A DNA stretch of 64,000 bases from Acidobacteriota bacterium. GTDB lineage: Bacteria > Acidobacteriota > Terriglobia > Terriglobales > Acidobacteriaceae. Positions 26,523 through 35,840 of this stretch are shown here, in pieces. The translations under genes and the position numbers were made by a program. Location of the stretch: the NCBI GenBank assembly GCA_021781795.1, contig JAJXWA010000001.1, positions 186,001 through 250,000 of the forward strand. Direction: 5' to 3'. Each line of letters opens with the position of its first letter. Position 1 is the stretch's first letter. Below the pieces are notes generated by a model. The model was not told where the DNA came from. It worked only from the letters and a program-made list of their open reading frames with translations, and ran no database searches.

Positions 26523-26894
26523 ATGACCTCCAATCCTTATTTCTCTCTAGCGGTTCTGTTTGTGATTGCGCTGGGCTTTGGCCTGACGCCTCTGGGGCTG
26601 GCGTGGCTCTGGCGGGCGGTGTATTCGCCGTCGAAGCCGAATGCGATCAAGAACGCGATTTACGAGTGCGGCCTTGAATCCAAGGGCGATGCGTGGGTGC
26701 AGTTCCGCTCGTCGTACTATCTGTACGCGATCATCTTTCTCATCTTTGATGTGGAAGCGGTGTTCCTGCTGCCTTTTGCGGTGGCGTTTATGGGGCTGGG
26801 CATAGCGGCATGCGTGTCCATGCTGGTGTTTGTGCTGTTGCTGCTGGAGGGTCTGGCGTGGGCGTGGGCGAAGGGCGTGCTGACCTGGGCGTGA
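26523..26894 (+). CDS. nuoA: NADH-quinone oxidoreductase subunit A
   Basis: 123 residues, three membrane helices, typical length. Family sequence YECGLESKGDAWVQFRSSYYLYAIIFLIFDVEAVFLLP is plain, with the conserved Cys of the TM1-2 loop and the FDVE acidic pair. NuoA sits beside the quinone channel of complex I. First gene of the nuoABCDIHJKLMMN operon; nuoB starts 30 bases later. Confidence 0.97.
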   Translation: MTSNPYFSLAVLFVIALGFGLTPLGLAWLWRAVYSPSKPNAIKNAIYECGLESKGDAWVQFRSSYYLYAIIFLIFDVEAVFLLPFAVAFMGLGIAACVSMLVFVLLLLEGLAWAWAKGVLTWA

Positions 26895-26923
26895 GCTGCG
26901 GCGGAGACTGAGGATTCTGGCTT

Positions 26924-27538
26924 ATGGCTGTAGATGAGCAACTGAAGATTGAGATGGGCCGGCAGGGTGTGTTTGTGACCACCCTGGAGGAGCTCTACAA
27001 CTGGGGACGCCGGAGCTCGATCTGGCCGATGAACTTTGGGCTGGCGTGCTGCGCAATCGAGATGATCGCCACGACGATGGCGCGGTACGACCTGGCGCGC
27101 TTCGGGGCGGAGGTCTTTCGGCCGTCGCCGCGGCAGGCGGACATGATGATCATCTCCGGGACGGTGACCAAGAAGATGGCTCCCCAGGTGGTGCGGCTCT
27201 ATAACCAGATGGCCGAGCCACGCTACGTGATTGCGATGGGTGCCTGCGCCATTTCTGGCGGGCCGTTCAAGCAGGGCTATAACGTGCTGAAGGGGATTGA
27301 CCGCTATATTCCGGTGGACGTGCATATTCCGGGATGCCCGCCGAGGCCGGAGGCGCTGCTGGAAGCGTTTATCGCCTTGCAGAAGAAGATTGACGCGCAG
27401 CCTTTGACGGGCGAGGCGCGGCCGCGGCATCTGGATGCCGAAGCGCCGGGCGAGTTTCCGGTGCCGGAGCCGGGAGAGCACGATCTGGAGCCGGCCGCGA
27501 ACACAAGCGTATGGACTGTGCCGGTGGTGATTCGCTGA
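26924..27538 (+). CDS. nuoB: NADH-quinone oxidoreductase subunit B
   Basis: 204 residues. NuoB binds the terminal [4Fe-4S] cluster N2 that passes electrons to quinone. The four ligands are visible: adjacent Cys42-Cys43 in GLACCAIEM, Cys108 in GACAISGG and Cys138 in [10 protein letters not shown]. The C-terminal 40 residues beyond the core are acidic/proline-rich. The TGA stop shares its last A with the ATG of nuoC (27536-27540, TGATG). Confidence 0.97.
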   Translation: MAVDEQLKIEMGRQGVFVTTLEELYNWGRRSSIWPMNFGLACCAIEMIATTMARYDLARFGAEVFRPSPRQADMMIISGTVTKKMAPQVVRLYNQMAEPRYVIAMGACAISGGPFKQGYNVLKGIDRYIPVDVHIPGCPPRPEALLEAFIALQKKIDAQPLTGEARPRHLDAEAPGEFPVPEPGEHDLEPAANTSVWTVPVVIR

Positions 27539-28212
27539 TGAAGACGGTGGAAGAGATCAAGGCGGCGATTGAGGCGGCGGTTCCGGGCGCCGGGGTGGAG
27601 ATTGTGCAGAATCCCGGACCTGCGGCGCAGCACTCGCTTCTGCTGCAGCCGGAACATGCGGTGGATGTGGCGAAGTTTCTGCGGGACGACGCGGAGCTTG
27701 CGCTGACGTTTCTGTCGAATGTGACCGGGGTGGACTGGCCGGACAAGGAGATCACCGAGAAGGTGAAGGTGACGAAGATGGTCACCAAGACCGTGGATGG
27801 CGTGGAGCAGCAGGTCGAGGAGACGGTAGAAGAGCCACGCAAGCGCGTGGAGCCGGGCTATCTCGAGGTGGTGTATCACCTGTACTCGATGACGAAGAAG
27901 CACGGACCGGTGGTGCTGCGGATGCGCACGAAGAACCGGACGGACGCGGTGGAGCTGCCGTCGATGACGCCGGTGTGGCGTTCGGCGGAGTTTCAGGAGC
28001 GCGAGATTTTTGATCTGTTCGGAGTAGTGTTTACCGGGCATCCCGATCTGCGGCGGATTCTGATGTGGGAAGGGTTCAAGGATCATCCGATGCGGCGCGA
28101 CTATGTGGAGCCGGATGACTACGACTACGAGCCCACCGCACATGACGCGGTCCTGGCAAAAGCAACGGCGCACCAGGCGAGGATTGCGGAGCAGAAAGGG
28201 GCGGGTCAATGA
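27538..28212 (+). CDS. nuoC: NADH-quinone oxidoreductase subunit C
   Basis: 224 residues. The 30-kDa subunit fold is clear ([13 protein letters not shown] at about 56-68 and [30 protein letters not shown] at about 145-175). Start is the ATG at 27538 overlapping the nuoB stop; a frame-compatible upstream start at 27511 lies inside nuoB and is unlikely. Between residues about 70 and 105 there is a charged Lys/Val/Thr/Glu insert ([16 protein letters not shown]...) that usual NuoC proteins lack. Overlaps nuoD by 4 bases. Confidence 0.95.
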   Translation: MKTVEEIKAAIEAAVPGAGVEIVQNPGPAAQHSLLLQPEHAVDVAKFLRDDAELALTFLSNVTGVDWPDKEITEKVKVTKMVTKTVDGVEQQVEETVEEPRKRVEPGYLEVVYHLYSMTKKHGPVVLRMRTKNRTDAVELPSMTPVWRSAEFQEREIFDLFGVVFTGHPDLRRILMWEGFKDHPMRRDYVEPDDYDYEPTAHDAVLAKATAHQARIAEQKGAGQ

Positions 28213-29372
28213 GCGCGTCCGCAACTCGACAGGAAGGTTGGAGCAAGGCGCCGGCGATTGTGGACTACGGCGAGGGCGAGCTCCTGGAAGTCTCCATGGG
28301 GCCCCATCACCCGTCCACGCATGGCGTGTTCCGCATGGACGTGACGCTGCAGGGTGAGCAGATTACGAAACTCAAGCCGGTCTTCGGTTATCTGCACCGG
28401 AATCACGAAAAGCTGGGCGAGGGGCAGAGTTATCTGGCTTCGATGCCCTACACGGACCGGCTGGACTATATCTGTTCGCTGACCAACAACTGGGCCTATG
28501 CGCTGGCGGTGGAGAAGCTGGTGGGGCAGGAGGTGCCGGAGCGCGCCGAATACCTGCGGGTGATTGTGGGCGAGCTGACGCGCGTGCAGAACCACGCGCT
28601 CTCTGTGGGCTTTCTGATTCAGGATATGGGCGCGAGCGGTACGCCACTGATGTATGCCTTCAAGGAGCGCGAAAAGATACTGGACCTGTTTGAGTCGCTG
28701 ACGGGTTCGCGCATGATGTGCAACTACATGCGCTTTGGCGGCTGCCGGGTGGACGCTACTCCGGCATGGCTGGATGAAGTACGGCGCGTGGTGGCGGGCC
28801 TGCCGAAGTTCGCGGATGAGTTTGAGCGGCTGCTGTGCACGAACGAGATTCTGATGGCGCGGACGCAGGGCGTGGGCGTGCTGCCGGCGGAGCTGGCGAT
28901 GAGCGCGGGCGTGACGGGCCCGATGTTGCGCGCCTCCGGCGTGAACTACGACATTCGCAAGGTGGACCACTACGGGATCTACGACCGGTTCGACTTCAAG
29001 GTGCCGCTGGGCAGCCATGGCGATGTCTACGACCGGTTCATGATCCGGCTGCTGGAGCTGCGCGAGTCGATCAAGATTCTGGAGCAGGCGCTCAGGGATA
29101 TTCCCGACGGCCCGGTGATGGACCCGAAGGCGAAGATTCGCAACTTCCGGCCGAAGCCGGGCGAGGCGTATGGGCGCATCGAGGCGCCGAAGGGCGAGCT
29201 GGGCTTCTATCTGATTAGCGATGGATCTGGAAATCCGTATCGTTACCGCGTGAGGCCGCCGAGCTTTGTGAACCTGACGGTGCTGGAGGATATGTGCCTT
29301 GGGCATAACGTGGCCGATGTGGTGCTGATTCTGGGATCAGTGGATATTGTGCTGGGAGAAGTGGATCGGTAG
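28209..29372 (+). CDS. nuoD: NADH-quinone oxidoreductase subunit D
   Basis: 387 residues, separate from NuoC (not the fused CD form of E. coli). NuoD lines the quinone site: the conserved loop [14 protein letters not shown] with its quinone-contacting His is at about 29-42, [12 protein letters not shown] at about 60-70, and the C-terminal [18 protein letters not shown] matches the family end exactly. Starts with ATGA overlapping the nuoC stop. Confidence 0.98.
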   Translation: MSASATRQEGWSKAPAIVDYGEGELLEVSMGPHHPSTHGVFRMDVTLQGEQITKLKPVFGYLHRNHEKLGEGQSYLASMPYTDRLDYICSLTNNWAYALAVEKLVGQEVPERAEYLRVIVGELTRVQNHALSVGFLIQDMGASGTPLMYAFKEREKILDLFESLTGSRMMCNYMRFGGCRVDATPAWLDEVRRVVAGLPKFADEFERLLCTNEILMARTQGVGVLPAELAMSAGVTGPMLRASGVNYDIRKVDHYGIYDRFDFKVPLGSHGDVYDRFMIRLLELRESIKILEQALRDIPDGPVMDPKAKIRNFRPKPGEAYGRIEAPKGELGFYLISDGSGNPYRYRVRPPSFVNLTVLEDMCLGHNVADVVLILGSVDIVLGEVDR

Positions 29373-29409
29373 CGTCTTTTAGGGACCAGGCGCGAAGGCG
29401 GAGGCAGAA

Positions 29410-30048
29410 GTGCTGGGTGAGGGAATTCTGAAGGGGCTGGCGGAGACGGCGAAGAATTTTGCCGGCAGCTATGTCTCCAAAGAACGATTGACGACGGTGC
29501 AGTATCCCGAGGAGCGGGTTGCGCCGATCGAAGCGACGCGCAACTTTCCTTTTCTGGTGTATGACGGCGAGGACGCGTTTGCGGGGCTGCGCTGCGTGTC
29601 GTGCCAGATCTGCGAGAAAGAATGCCCGCCGAAGTGCATCTACATCGAGAAGTCAAAGGACAAGAAGCCGGATTATGTAGGCAAGCCGCAGAACTATCCG
29701 GTGCGATTCGATATTGATATTTCGGTATGCATGAGCTGCCAGATCTGCGTGGAGGTCTGCCCGTTCGAAGCGATCAAGATGGATACGGTGTTTGAGCTGG
29801 CGACGGATGATCGCTTTGGCGGATTGCTGCTGGATCGGGAAAAGCTCTCCAAGTCGAACGAGTACTATCACACGATTCATCCCACCGAGGCGACGGAAGT
29901 GGATGCGCGCCTGGCGGAAGAGAAGGCCAAGGTAGAGGCCAAGGCGAAGGCCGCGGCGGAAGCGGCGGCAGCCAAGGCCGCGGCAGCGCCGCCCGCGCCT
30001 CCGGCAGCGAAACCGGAAGCGCCGAAACCGACAGGAGGCGCAGAGTAA
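29410..30048 (+). CDS. nuoI: NADH-quinone oxidoreductase subunit I (8Fe ferredoxin-like)
   Basis: 212 residues from a GTG at 29410. Two [4Fe-4S] motifs: C62xxC65xxC68xxxC72P and C107xxC110xxC113xxxC117P, carrying clusters N6a/N6b toward NuoB. Residues about 165-212 are an Ala/Lys/Glu/Pro-rich tail (VEAKAKAAAEAAAAKAAAA...) that ordinary NuoI lacks. In this operon nuoI precedes nuoH; the common order is H then I. nuoE, nuoF and nuoG are absent, so electrons must enter this arm from another donor or from subunits encoded elsewhere. Confidence 0.95.
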   Translation: MLGEGILKGLAETAKNFAGSYVSKERLTTVQYPEERVAPIEATRNFPFLVYDGEDAFAGLRCVSCQICEKECPPKCIYIEKSKDKKPDYVGKPQNYPVRFDIDISVCMSCQICVEVCPFEAIKMDTVFELATDDRFGGLLLDREKLSKSNEYYHTIHPTEATEVDARLAEEKAKVEAKAKAAAEAAAAKAAAAPPAPPAAKPEAPKPTGGAE

Positions 30049-30051
30049 GCC

Positions 30052-31227
30052 ATGATCGAGAAAGCCGATCAGATTTTTGTTCTGCTGCTGCACTGGCTGG
30101 TGGGATTTCTGCCGGAGGCGTGGCAGCACGTGGCCAGCGTGGTGGTGTGCGTCGCGGTGATTGTGGCGGTGTATCCGGCTCTGTTTGCGGTGGCGGTACT
30201 GATGGAACGCAAGGGGCTGGGGCGCATGCAGAACCGTTACGGTCCGAATCGTGTGGGTCCGTTCGGGGTGCTGCAGCCGGTGGCCGACGGCATCAAGTCG
30301 CTGACGAAGGAAGACATTGTGCCGCGGAATGCCGACGCGGCGGTGCATTTTATTGCGCCGCTGGTCCTGGTGGTGGCGGTGTTCATGGGACTCGCCGTGC
30401 TGCCGATGGGGCGGAACATGGTGCTCGTCGAGATGGACGCGAGCCTGCTGTTCTTTTTCGCGATGGGCGCATCGACGGAGCTGTCGGTCTTCATGGCGGG
30501 GTGGTCGAGCCGCAACAAGTATTCGCTGCTGGGCGCGATGCGCGCGGTGGCGCAGATGATCAGCTACGAGGTGCCGCTGCTGCTTTCGACGGTGGGCGTG
30601 GTGATGATTACCGGATCGCTGTCGCTGGTGGATATCGTGGACGCACAGACGCGATACTCGTGGGGACTGGCGCACTGGAACGTTTTCAAGCCGTGGGGGC
30701 TGGCAGGGTTTGTGATGTTCGTGATCGCCTCGATGGCTGAGACGAACCGCTCGCCGTTTGATTTGCCCGAAGGCGAGTCGGAGATTATCGCGGGGTACTT
30801 CACGGAGTACTCGGGCTTTAAGTTTGCGCTGTTCTTTCTGGGCGAGTACGTGGGGATGTTCAGCATCGCGGGCCTGGGAACGACGCTGTTTCTGGGCGGT
30901 TGGTCGTCGCCCCTGGCGGCGCTGAGCTGGATTCCTTCGTGGATCTGGTTCTTCGCCAAGGTGGAGCTGTGGATCTGCTTCTTCATCTGGGTGCGCGGAA
31001 CGCTGCCGCGGCTGCGTCAGGATCAACTGATGAATTTTGCATGGAAGTTTCTGCTGCCGATGACGCTGGTGAATCTGCTGGTGGCGGCGGAGTGGCGGTT
31101 TGTGGAAGGCGTATGGCTGCGCTGGATTGTGGGCATGGCGATTGTGGCGGGCGCGTATGTGCTGATGGGCCGCGTGGGCATGCGCCGCGAGCGGCTGGGG
31201 CCGAGGAGTTACCGCTATGCGGAGTAG
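30052..31227 (+). CDS. nuoH: NADH-quinone oxidoreductase subunit H
   Basis: 391 residues, eight membrane helices. NuoH joins the quinone cavity to the proton channels. Family landmarks: MERKGLGRMQNRYGPNRVGPFGVLQ-type loop (about 47-72), the SMAETNRSPFDLPEGESE loop with its essential acidic residues (about 225-243), GYFTEYSGFKFALFFLGEY, and the C-terminal RGTLPRLRQDQLMNFAWKFLLP. It follows nuoI by 3 bases. Confidence 0.97.
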   Translation: MIEKADQIFVLLLHWLVGFLPEAWQHVASVVVCVAVIVAVYPALFAVAVLMERKGLGRMQNRYGPNRVGPFGVLQPVADGIKSLTKEDIVPRNADAAVHFIAPLVLVVAVFMGLAVLPMGRNMVLVEMDASLLFFFAMGASTELSVFMAGWSSRNKYSLLGAMRAVAQMISYEVPLLLSTVGVVMITGSLSLVDIVDAQTRYSWGLAHWNVFKPWGLAGFVMFVIASMAETNRSPFDLPEGESEIIAGYFTEYSGFKFALFFLGEYVGMFSIAGLGTTLFLGGWSSPLAALSWIPSWIWFFAKVELWICFFIWVRGTLPRLRQDQLMNFAWKFLLPMTLVNLLVAAEWRFVEGVWLRWIVGMAIVAGAYVLMGRVGMRRERLGPRSYRYAE

Positions 31228-31287
31228 GGAAGCGGAGTTGCGGCGGAGCGGGCGCATGAGCCTGCGCACGGAAGGGAGCGGCCGCGC

Positions 31288-31791
31288 ATGAGTATCGCGT
31301 TTGTGGTGCTGGCGCTGTTGACGCTTGCGGGAGCCATGGCTGCGGTGACGCTGCGCAACTTGGTGCATTGCGCGCTGGCGCTGGCGGTTGCGTTTGCGGG
31401 ATTGGCGCTGCTGTTTCTGCAACTGGATGCGCAGTTTGTCGGCTTCACGCAGATTCTGGTGTATGTGGGCGCGGTGGCGATTCTGGTGGTCTTTGCGATT
31501 CTGCTGACGCGCGGCGCGGACGATGGCAAGGCGGGGACGGTCTTCAGCAGGACATGGCTGGCTGGACTGGGCATTGCGGCTGCGGTGTTTGCGTTGCTGG
31601 GATGGGCCGTGCTGCGCTCGGTGAGAGGACTGGCGCAGGCTGCAGGAACGCCGGCGGTCACGGTGGAGAATATCGGGCAGGCGCTGATGAGCCGGTACGT
31701 GCTGCCGCTGGAGATTGTGGCGCTGCTGCTGACGGCGGCGCTGGTGGGCGCGGTGATTGTGGCCATGTATGAGAAGGAGGGCGCGCGATGA
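31288..31791 (+). CDS. nuoJ: NADH-quinone oxidoreductase subunit J
   Basis: 167 residues, five membrane helices. The family core LVHCALALAVAFAGLALLFLQLDAQFVGFTQILVYVGAVAILVVFAILL contains the conserved TM3 pi-bulge tyrosine (VYVGAV) used in coupling. The ATG is preceded by a GGGAG site. It overlaps nuoK by 4 bases. Confidence 0.95.
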   Translation: MSIAFVVLALLTLAGAMAAVTLRNLVHCALALAVAFAGLALLFLQLDAQFVGFTQILVYVGAVAILVVFAILLTRGADDGKAGTVFSRTWLAGLGIAAAVFALLGWAVLRSVRGLAQAAGTPAVTVENIGQALMSRYVLPLEIVALLLTAALVGAVIVAMYEKEGAR

Positions 31792-32111
31792 CGTGTTTCT
31801 CCACGCCGCTTGCGGGGTATCTGCTGGTGGCGGCGCTCTTGTTTGCGATAGGACTGGCGGGGGCGCTGACGCGGCGAAACGCCATCCTGGTGCTGATTGG
31901 GATTGAGCTGATGCTGAATGCGGCGAATCTGAACCTGATTGCCTTCTGGCGGTTTGGGCCGCATCCGGAGATGCTGACGGGACTGATGTTTGCGTTGTTT
32001 TCGATTGCGGTGGCAGCAGCCGAGGCCGCCGTGGGTCTGGGCCTTGTGATTCAGATTCACCGGCATCTGAAGACGACGGATCTGGACCAGATCAGCAGGA
32101 TGAAAGGGTAA
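31788..32111 (+). CDS. nuoK: NADH-quinone oxidoreductase subunit K
   Basis: 107 residues, three membrane helices. Conserved family stretch LIGIELMLNAANLNLIAF with the TM2 Glu, and the second Glu in VAAAEAAVGLGLV, both essential for proton transfer. ATGA overlap with nuoJ; nuoL begins 5 bases downstream. Confidence 0.96.
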   Translation: MTCFSTPLAGYLLVAALLFAIGLAGALTRRNAILVLIGIELMLNAANLNLIAFWRFGPHPEMLTGLMFALFSIAVAAAEAAVGLGLVIQIHRHLKTTDLDQISRMKG

Positions 32112-32116
32112 GGGGA

Positions 32117-34207
32117 ATGCTGATACAGGAAGAACTGACGGCTGCCTTTCATCCGGGGATGCAGGCCTGCGCGTCGACGGTGACGCAGTATCTGTGGCTG
32201 ATTCCCGCGATGCCGATGGTGGCCTCGGGGGTGATTGCGCTGATGAAGCAGCCGCGGCGCAAGCCGGCAGCGGCGCTGGCGATCGGGTCTCTGGGACTGT
32301 CGTTGCTGGTGGCGCTGGCGGCCTTTGCGCATGTGGTGTCGGACTGGACGCAGCATATCGCGGTGCGGGAGACGGTGAACTTCACCTGGATGCAGGTGGG
32401 CGCGTCGCATGTGGAACTGGGGTGGGTGCTGGACCCGCTGTCGGCCGCGATGATGGTGATGGTCTGCTTTGTCGGTCTGCTGATCTTCATCTACTCGGTC
32501 GGCTACATGGAGCACGACGAGAACTTCACGCGCTTCTTCTGCTTCCTGGCGCTGTTTGCCGGGGCGATGCTGGGCGTGGTGATTGCGAACTCTCTGCTGC
32601 TGCTCTTCATGTGCTGGGAGCTGGTGGGCCTGACGTCCTATCTGCTGATCGGGTTCTGGTATCAGAAGCCCTCGGCTGCAGCGGCGGCAAAGAAGGCGTT
32701 TCTGACGACGCGCGTGGGCGACATCTTCTTCCTGCTGGGAATGGTGTGGCTGTTTGCGCAGACGGGGACGCTGCTCTTCTACAACAGCGGCGCGGGCTCG
32801 ATGGAGCCGCTGGCGCTGGGCGGGATGCTGGCGACACCTTCCGCGCTGGGACTGACGGCGGCAGGCGCGATTGGATTGCTGATCTTTGCGGGTGCGGCGG
32901 GCAAGAGCGGCCAGCTTCCGCTGCATGTGTGGCTGCCGGACGCGATGGAAGGCCCGACGCCGGTGTCAGCGCTGATTCACGCGGCGACGATGGTGGCCGC
33001 GGGCGTGTATCTGGTGGCGCGCGTGTATCCGCTGATGTCGGCGGGGATTGTGCCGGGCGGGACGACGGCGGCGCTGAGCGTGGTGACCTGGGTGGGCGCG
33101 TCAACAGCGCTGTTTGCCGCGCTGATTGCGGTGGCGCAGAACGACATCAAGCGCATTCTTGCTTACTCGACCGTGTCACAGCTTGGCTACATGATGGCGG
33201 GCCTGGGGATGGGCGGCGTGGCGGTGGGCATGTTCCACCTGATTACGCATGCGTTCTTCAAGGCGCTGCTCTTCATGGGCGCGGGTTCGGTGATTCACGG
33301 CTGCCACGAGGAGCAGGACGTGCGCAAGATGGGCGGCCTGCGAAGCGCGATGCCTTTGACCTTTCTGACGTATGCCGCGGGCATGCTGGCGCTGTGCGGC
33401 GTGCCAATCTTCTTCTCCGGGTTCTGGAGCAAGGACGCGATTCTGGAGTCGGCGCATGGCTGGACGTTCTCGCATGGCCCTTATTTCATGCTGGTGCTGG
33501 GCGCGGTGCTGACGGCGTTCTACATGACGCGGCAGGTGAGCTATGTGTTCTTCGGAACCTGGCGCGGGCATGGGCATGCGCATGAGAGCCCGGCGGTGAT
33601 GACGATGCCGCTGGCGATTCTGGCCTTCTTTGCGATGGCGCTGGGATTGATCGGCACCCCGGCGTGGCCGTGGTTCCGGGCCTTTCTCGACAGCCGCGCA
33701 GCGGAGCTGGACATGCATGCCTTCGCCGAGCCGGGGTGGCTGATGCTGCTGGCGACCTCGACGGTGATTGTGGTCGTTGGCATTGGATCCGGGTGGCTCC
33801 TGTATGGCAACAAGTCTCCCGATGCCGAGGAGCCGGATGCGCTGGAGCGCGCGCTGCCGCCGGTATGGGCCGTGCTGCGCGACCGGATTTATGTGGATGA
33901 GCTGTACGGTGTGACGGTGATTGCTTTTTATGGGTGGTGGGCCCGCGTGGCTGATTGGCTCGACCGCTTTGTGTGGGGTGGCGTGGTGACGGCAGTGGCA
34001 TGGCTGTTCCGCGGCTGGGCGCAGGTGAACCGGCTGCTTGATGTGCATGGCGTGGATGGCGGCTTTGACAAGGGCTGCGATGAGATTGCGGCTGGTGGCG
34101 GGCTGATTTCGCGGGTGCAGTCGGGCCGCGTGCAGAGCTACCTGCGGCTGCTGGCGCTGGGCGTGGTTCTGCTGGCGGCGATCCTCTTTTGGAGCAGCCG
34201 AGGATGA
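32117..34207 (+). CDS. nuoL: NADH-quinone oxidoreductase subunit L, long lateral-helix form
   Basis: 696 residues, longer than usual (about 610-660). NuoL is the distal antiporter-like proton pump of complex I. The 14-helix core is intact: ELVGLTSYLLIGFWY (TM5 Glu), AGAAGKSGQLPLHVWLPDAMEGPTPVSALIHAATMVAAG (TM7 Lys), YSTVSQLGYMMAGLGMG, ITHAFFKALLFMGAGSVIHG. The extra length lies in the C-terminal lateral helix that clamps NuoM and NuoN: residues about 592-675 span roughly 84 residues between YVDELY and VQSYLR, versus about 50-60 in familiar NuoL proteins. This fits a membrane arm with an additional NuoM. The last codons overlap nuoM1 (ATGA). Confidence 0.96.
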   Translation: MLIQEELTAAFHPGMQACASTVTQYLWLIPAMPMVASGVIALMKQPRRKPAAALAIGSLGLSLLVALAAFAHVVSDWTQHIAVRETVNFTWMQVGASHVELGWVLDPLSAAMMVMVCFVGLLIFIYSVGYMEHDENFTRFFCFLALFAGAMLGVVIANSLLLLFMCWELVGLTSYLLIGFWYQKPSAAAAAKKAFLTTRVGDIFFLLGMVWLFAQTGTLLFYNSGAGSMEPLALGGMLATPSALGLTAAGAIGLLIFAGAAGKSGQLPLHVWLPDAMEGPTPVSALIHAATMVAAGVYLVARVYPLMSAGIVPGGTTAALSVVTWVGASTALFAALIAVAQNDIKRILAYSTVSQLGYMMAGLGMGGVAVGMFHLITHAFFKALLFMGAGSVIHGCHEEQDVRKMGGLRSAMPLTFLTYAAGMLALCGVPIFFSGFWSKDAILESAHGWTFSHGPYFMLVLGAVLTAFYMTRQVSYVFFGTWRGHGHAHESPAVMTMPLAILAFFAMALGLIGTPAWPWFRAFLDSRAAELDMHAFAEPGWLMLLATSTVIVVVGIGSGWLLYGNKSPDAEEPDALERALPPVWAVLRDRIYVDELYGVTVIAFYGWWARVADWLDRFVWGGVVTAVAWLFRGWAQVNRLLDVHGVDGGFDKGCDEIAAGGGLISRVQSGRVQSYLRLLALGVVLLAAILFWSSRG
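33890..34141 (+). other. Extended lateral-helix region of NuoL
   Basis: Codons 592-675 of nuoL, between YVDELYGV and VQSYLR. By hand comparison with NuoL sequences I remember (E. coli about 50 residues for the same interval, several others about 59) it carries roughly 25-34 extra residues, about the length needed to span one more antiporter subunit. Confidence 0.65.
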
Positions 34208-35721
34208 ACGGACTTCCTGTGTTGACGCTGCTGACGGTGCTGCCCATGGTGGGGGCAGCGATTGCGTTGTTCGCCGGGAGACATGCGCGCGGCGTGGCGC
34301 TGCTGACGACGCTGATTGGGCTGGCCATCTCGCTGGTGGTGTGGACGCATCTGCCCGCCGATGGCTCGATGGGGCTGGTGGAGCGGATGCCGTGGGCGCC
34401 CTCGCTGGGGATTGAGTATCACTTGGGCGTGGACGGGCTGGGCGCGCTGATGCTGGTCCTGTCCGCACTGGTGACGCTGATGAGCGTGGATGCGGCGCAT
34501 CACGTGCACCGGCAGCCGGGGCTGTATTTCGCATTGGTGCTGTTGCTGGAAGCGGGATTGTTTGGGTCTTTCACGGCACTGAATTTTTTCCACTGGTTCC
34601 TGTTCTGGGAGCTGAGCCTGATTCCTGCGTTCTTCCTGATCAAGCTGTGGGGCGGTGCGAAGCGCGGGCCGGCGGCGACGCAGTTCTTTGTGTACACGAT
34701 GGCGGGCAGCGTCGCGCTGCTGCTGTCGTTCCTGGCAGTGTTTCTCTCGACCGGCACGATGGACTTTGAGCAACTGGCGAATATGGCCGCTGCGGGTACG
34801 CTGGAGCAGGCAGTGGTGGCGCATCTGGGGCCAGTGATGCTGTGGCTGGCGATGGGCGTGCTGGCGGGGTTTGCGGTGAAGGTGCCGCTGGCGCCGTTCC
34901 ACACATGGCTGCCGGCGACCTATGCGGAGGCGCCTTCGCCGGTGACGATGTTGCTGACCGGCGCGATGTCGAAGATGGGCGTCTATGGCCTGCTGCGGAT
35001 TGCGGTGCCGCTTTTTGGACGACAGATTGCACAGATGCGGACGCCGCTGCTGACGCTGGCAGTGATCACGGTGGTGATGGGTGCATGGGCCGCGGCGGCG
35101 CAGAAGGATCTGAAGCGCGTCTTCGCGTACTCCTCGGTGAACCACCTGGGCTATTGCCTGCTGGGCATCTTTGCGCTGGCGGTTCCCGCGGCCGGGGTTG
35201 CGGCGCAGACGAGCCAGGCGGCGGCGCTGAATGGCGTGATCCTGCAGATGTTCAACCACGGCGTGACGGCAGGGGCGCTGTTCTGGTTTATCGCCATGAT
35301 GCAGGAGCGGAGCGGCGGTGAGCGGGGTATCGACCACTTTGGCGGGCTGCGCAAGCCTGCGCCTGTGCTGGCCGGGATGATGGGGATTGCGTTGTTCTCG
35401 TCCCTGGGCCTGCCGGGTCTGAATGGGTTTGTGGGCGAGTTTCTAATCTTCCGCGGCGTCTTTCCGTTGAGCTGGCAGGCGGCTGCGGTTTCAATTCTTG
35501 GGCTGCTGGTGACGGCGGCGGTAATTCTGACGGTGATTCAGAAAGTCTTTACCGGACCGGTTCCAGAGAAGTGGGCGAGCTTCCCGGATATGCACGGGGG
35601 CGAGCGGTTGGCGATGGCGCCCGTGATCGGCATCATGCTGCTGTTGGGACTGCTGCCGCAACTGGTGCTGGAACACGTAAACCCAACGGTTGTGAACCTG
35701 CTGGCGCACTGGAGATTTTAA
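34204..35721 (+). CDS. nuoM: NADH-quinone oxidoreductase subunit M, copy 1
   Basis: 505 residues from the ATG at 34204, which overlaps the nuoL stop (ATGA); upstream in-frame codons lie inside nuoL. Antiporter-like proton-pumping subunit. The TM5 Glu (FWELSLIPAFFLI), TM7 Lys (FAVKVPLAPFHTWLP), TM8 Lys (LTGAMSKMGVYGLLR), and TM12-region Glu (FVGEFLIFRG) are all present, so this copy looks fully competent. It is followed by a terminator-like hairpin and then by a second nuoM. Confidence 0.95.
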   Translation: MNGLPVLTLLTVLPMVGAAIALFAGRHARGVALLTTLIGLAISLVVWTHLPADGSMGLVERMPWAPSLGIEYHLGVDGLGALMLVLSALVTLMSVDAAHHVHRQPGLYFALVLLLEAGLFGSFTALNFFHWFLFWELSLIPAFFLIKLWGGAKRGPAATQFFVYTMAGSVALLLSFLAVFLSTGTMDFEQLANMAAAGTLEQAVVAHLGPVMLWLAMGVLAGFAVKVPLAPFHTWLPATYAEAPSPVTMLLTGAMSKMGVYGLLRIAVPLFGRQIAQMRTPLLTLAVITVVMGAWAAAAQKDLKRVFAYSSVNHLGYCLLGIFALAVPAAGVAAQTSQAAALNGVILQMFNHGVTAGALFWFIAMMQERSGGERGIDHFGGLRKPAPVLAGMMGIALFSSLGLPGLNGFVGEFLIFRGVFPLSWQAAAVSILGLLVTAAVILTVIQKVFTGPVPEKWASFPDMHGGERLAMAPVIGIMLLLGLLPQLVLEHVNPTVVNLLAHWRF

Positions 35722-35722
35722 G

Positions 35723-35753
35723 AGCGTTTCTCCGGTGCGGAGTGGCGCTTTTT
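35723..35753 (+). terminator. Terminator-like hairpin between the two nuoM genes
   Basis: AGCG-TTT-CTCC-loop GGTGC-GGAG-TGG-CGCT followed by TTTT. In RNA the TTT/TGG internal segment can form two G-U pairs, giving a near-continuous 11-base stem. It starts 2 bases after the nuoM1 stop, within the only sizeable gap (119 bases) in the second half of the operon. Could be a partial terminator or attenuator. Confidence 0.5.
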
Positions 35754-35840
35754 GGGAATTTGCACGGTGGCTTTCTTTTGAAGTCGAAGGCCGCTTAACG
35801 TGATGAGCTTCGTTGTACGGTAACTGGAGAACCGCTGTAG

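Noticed and set aside
29653..31422. 589-codon minus-strand frame opposite nuoI and nuoH
   Set aside because: Arg/His/Gln-rich shadow; nuoI and nuoH are certain.
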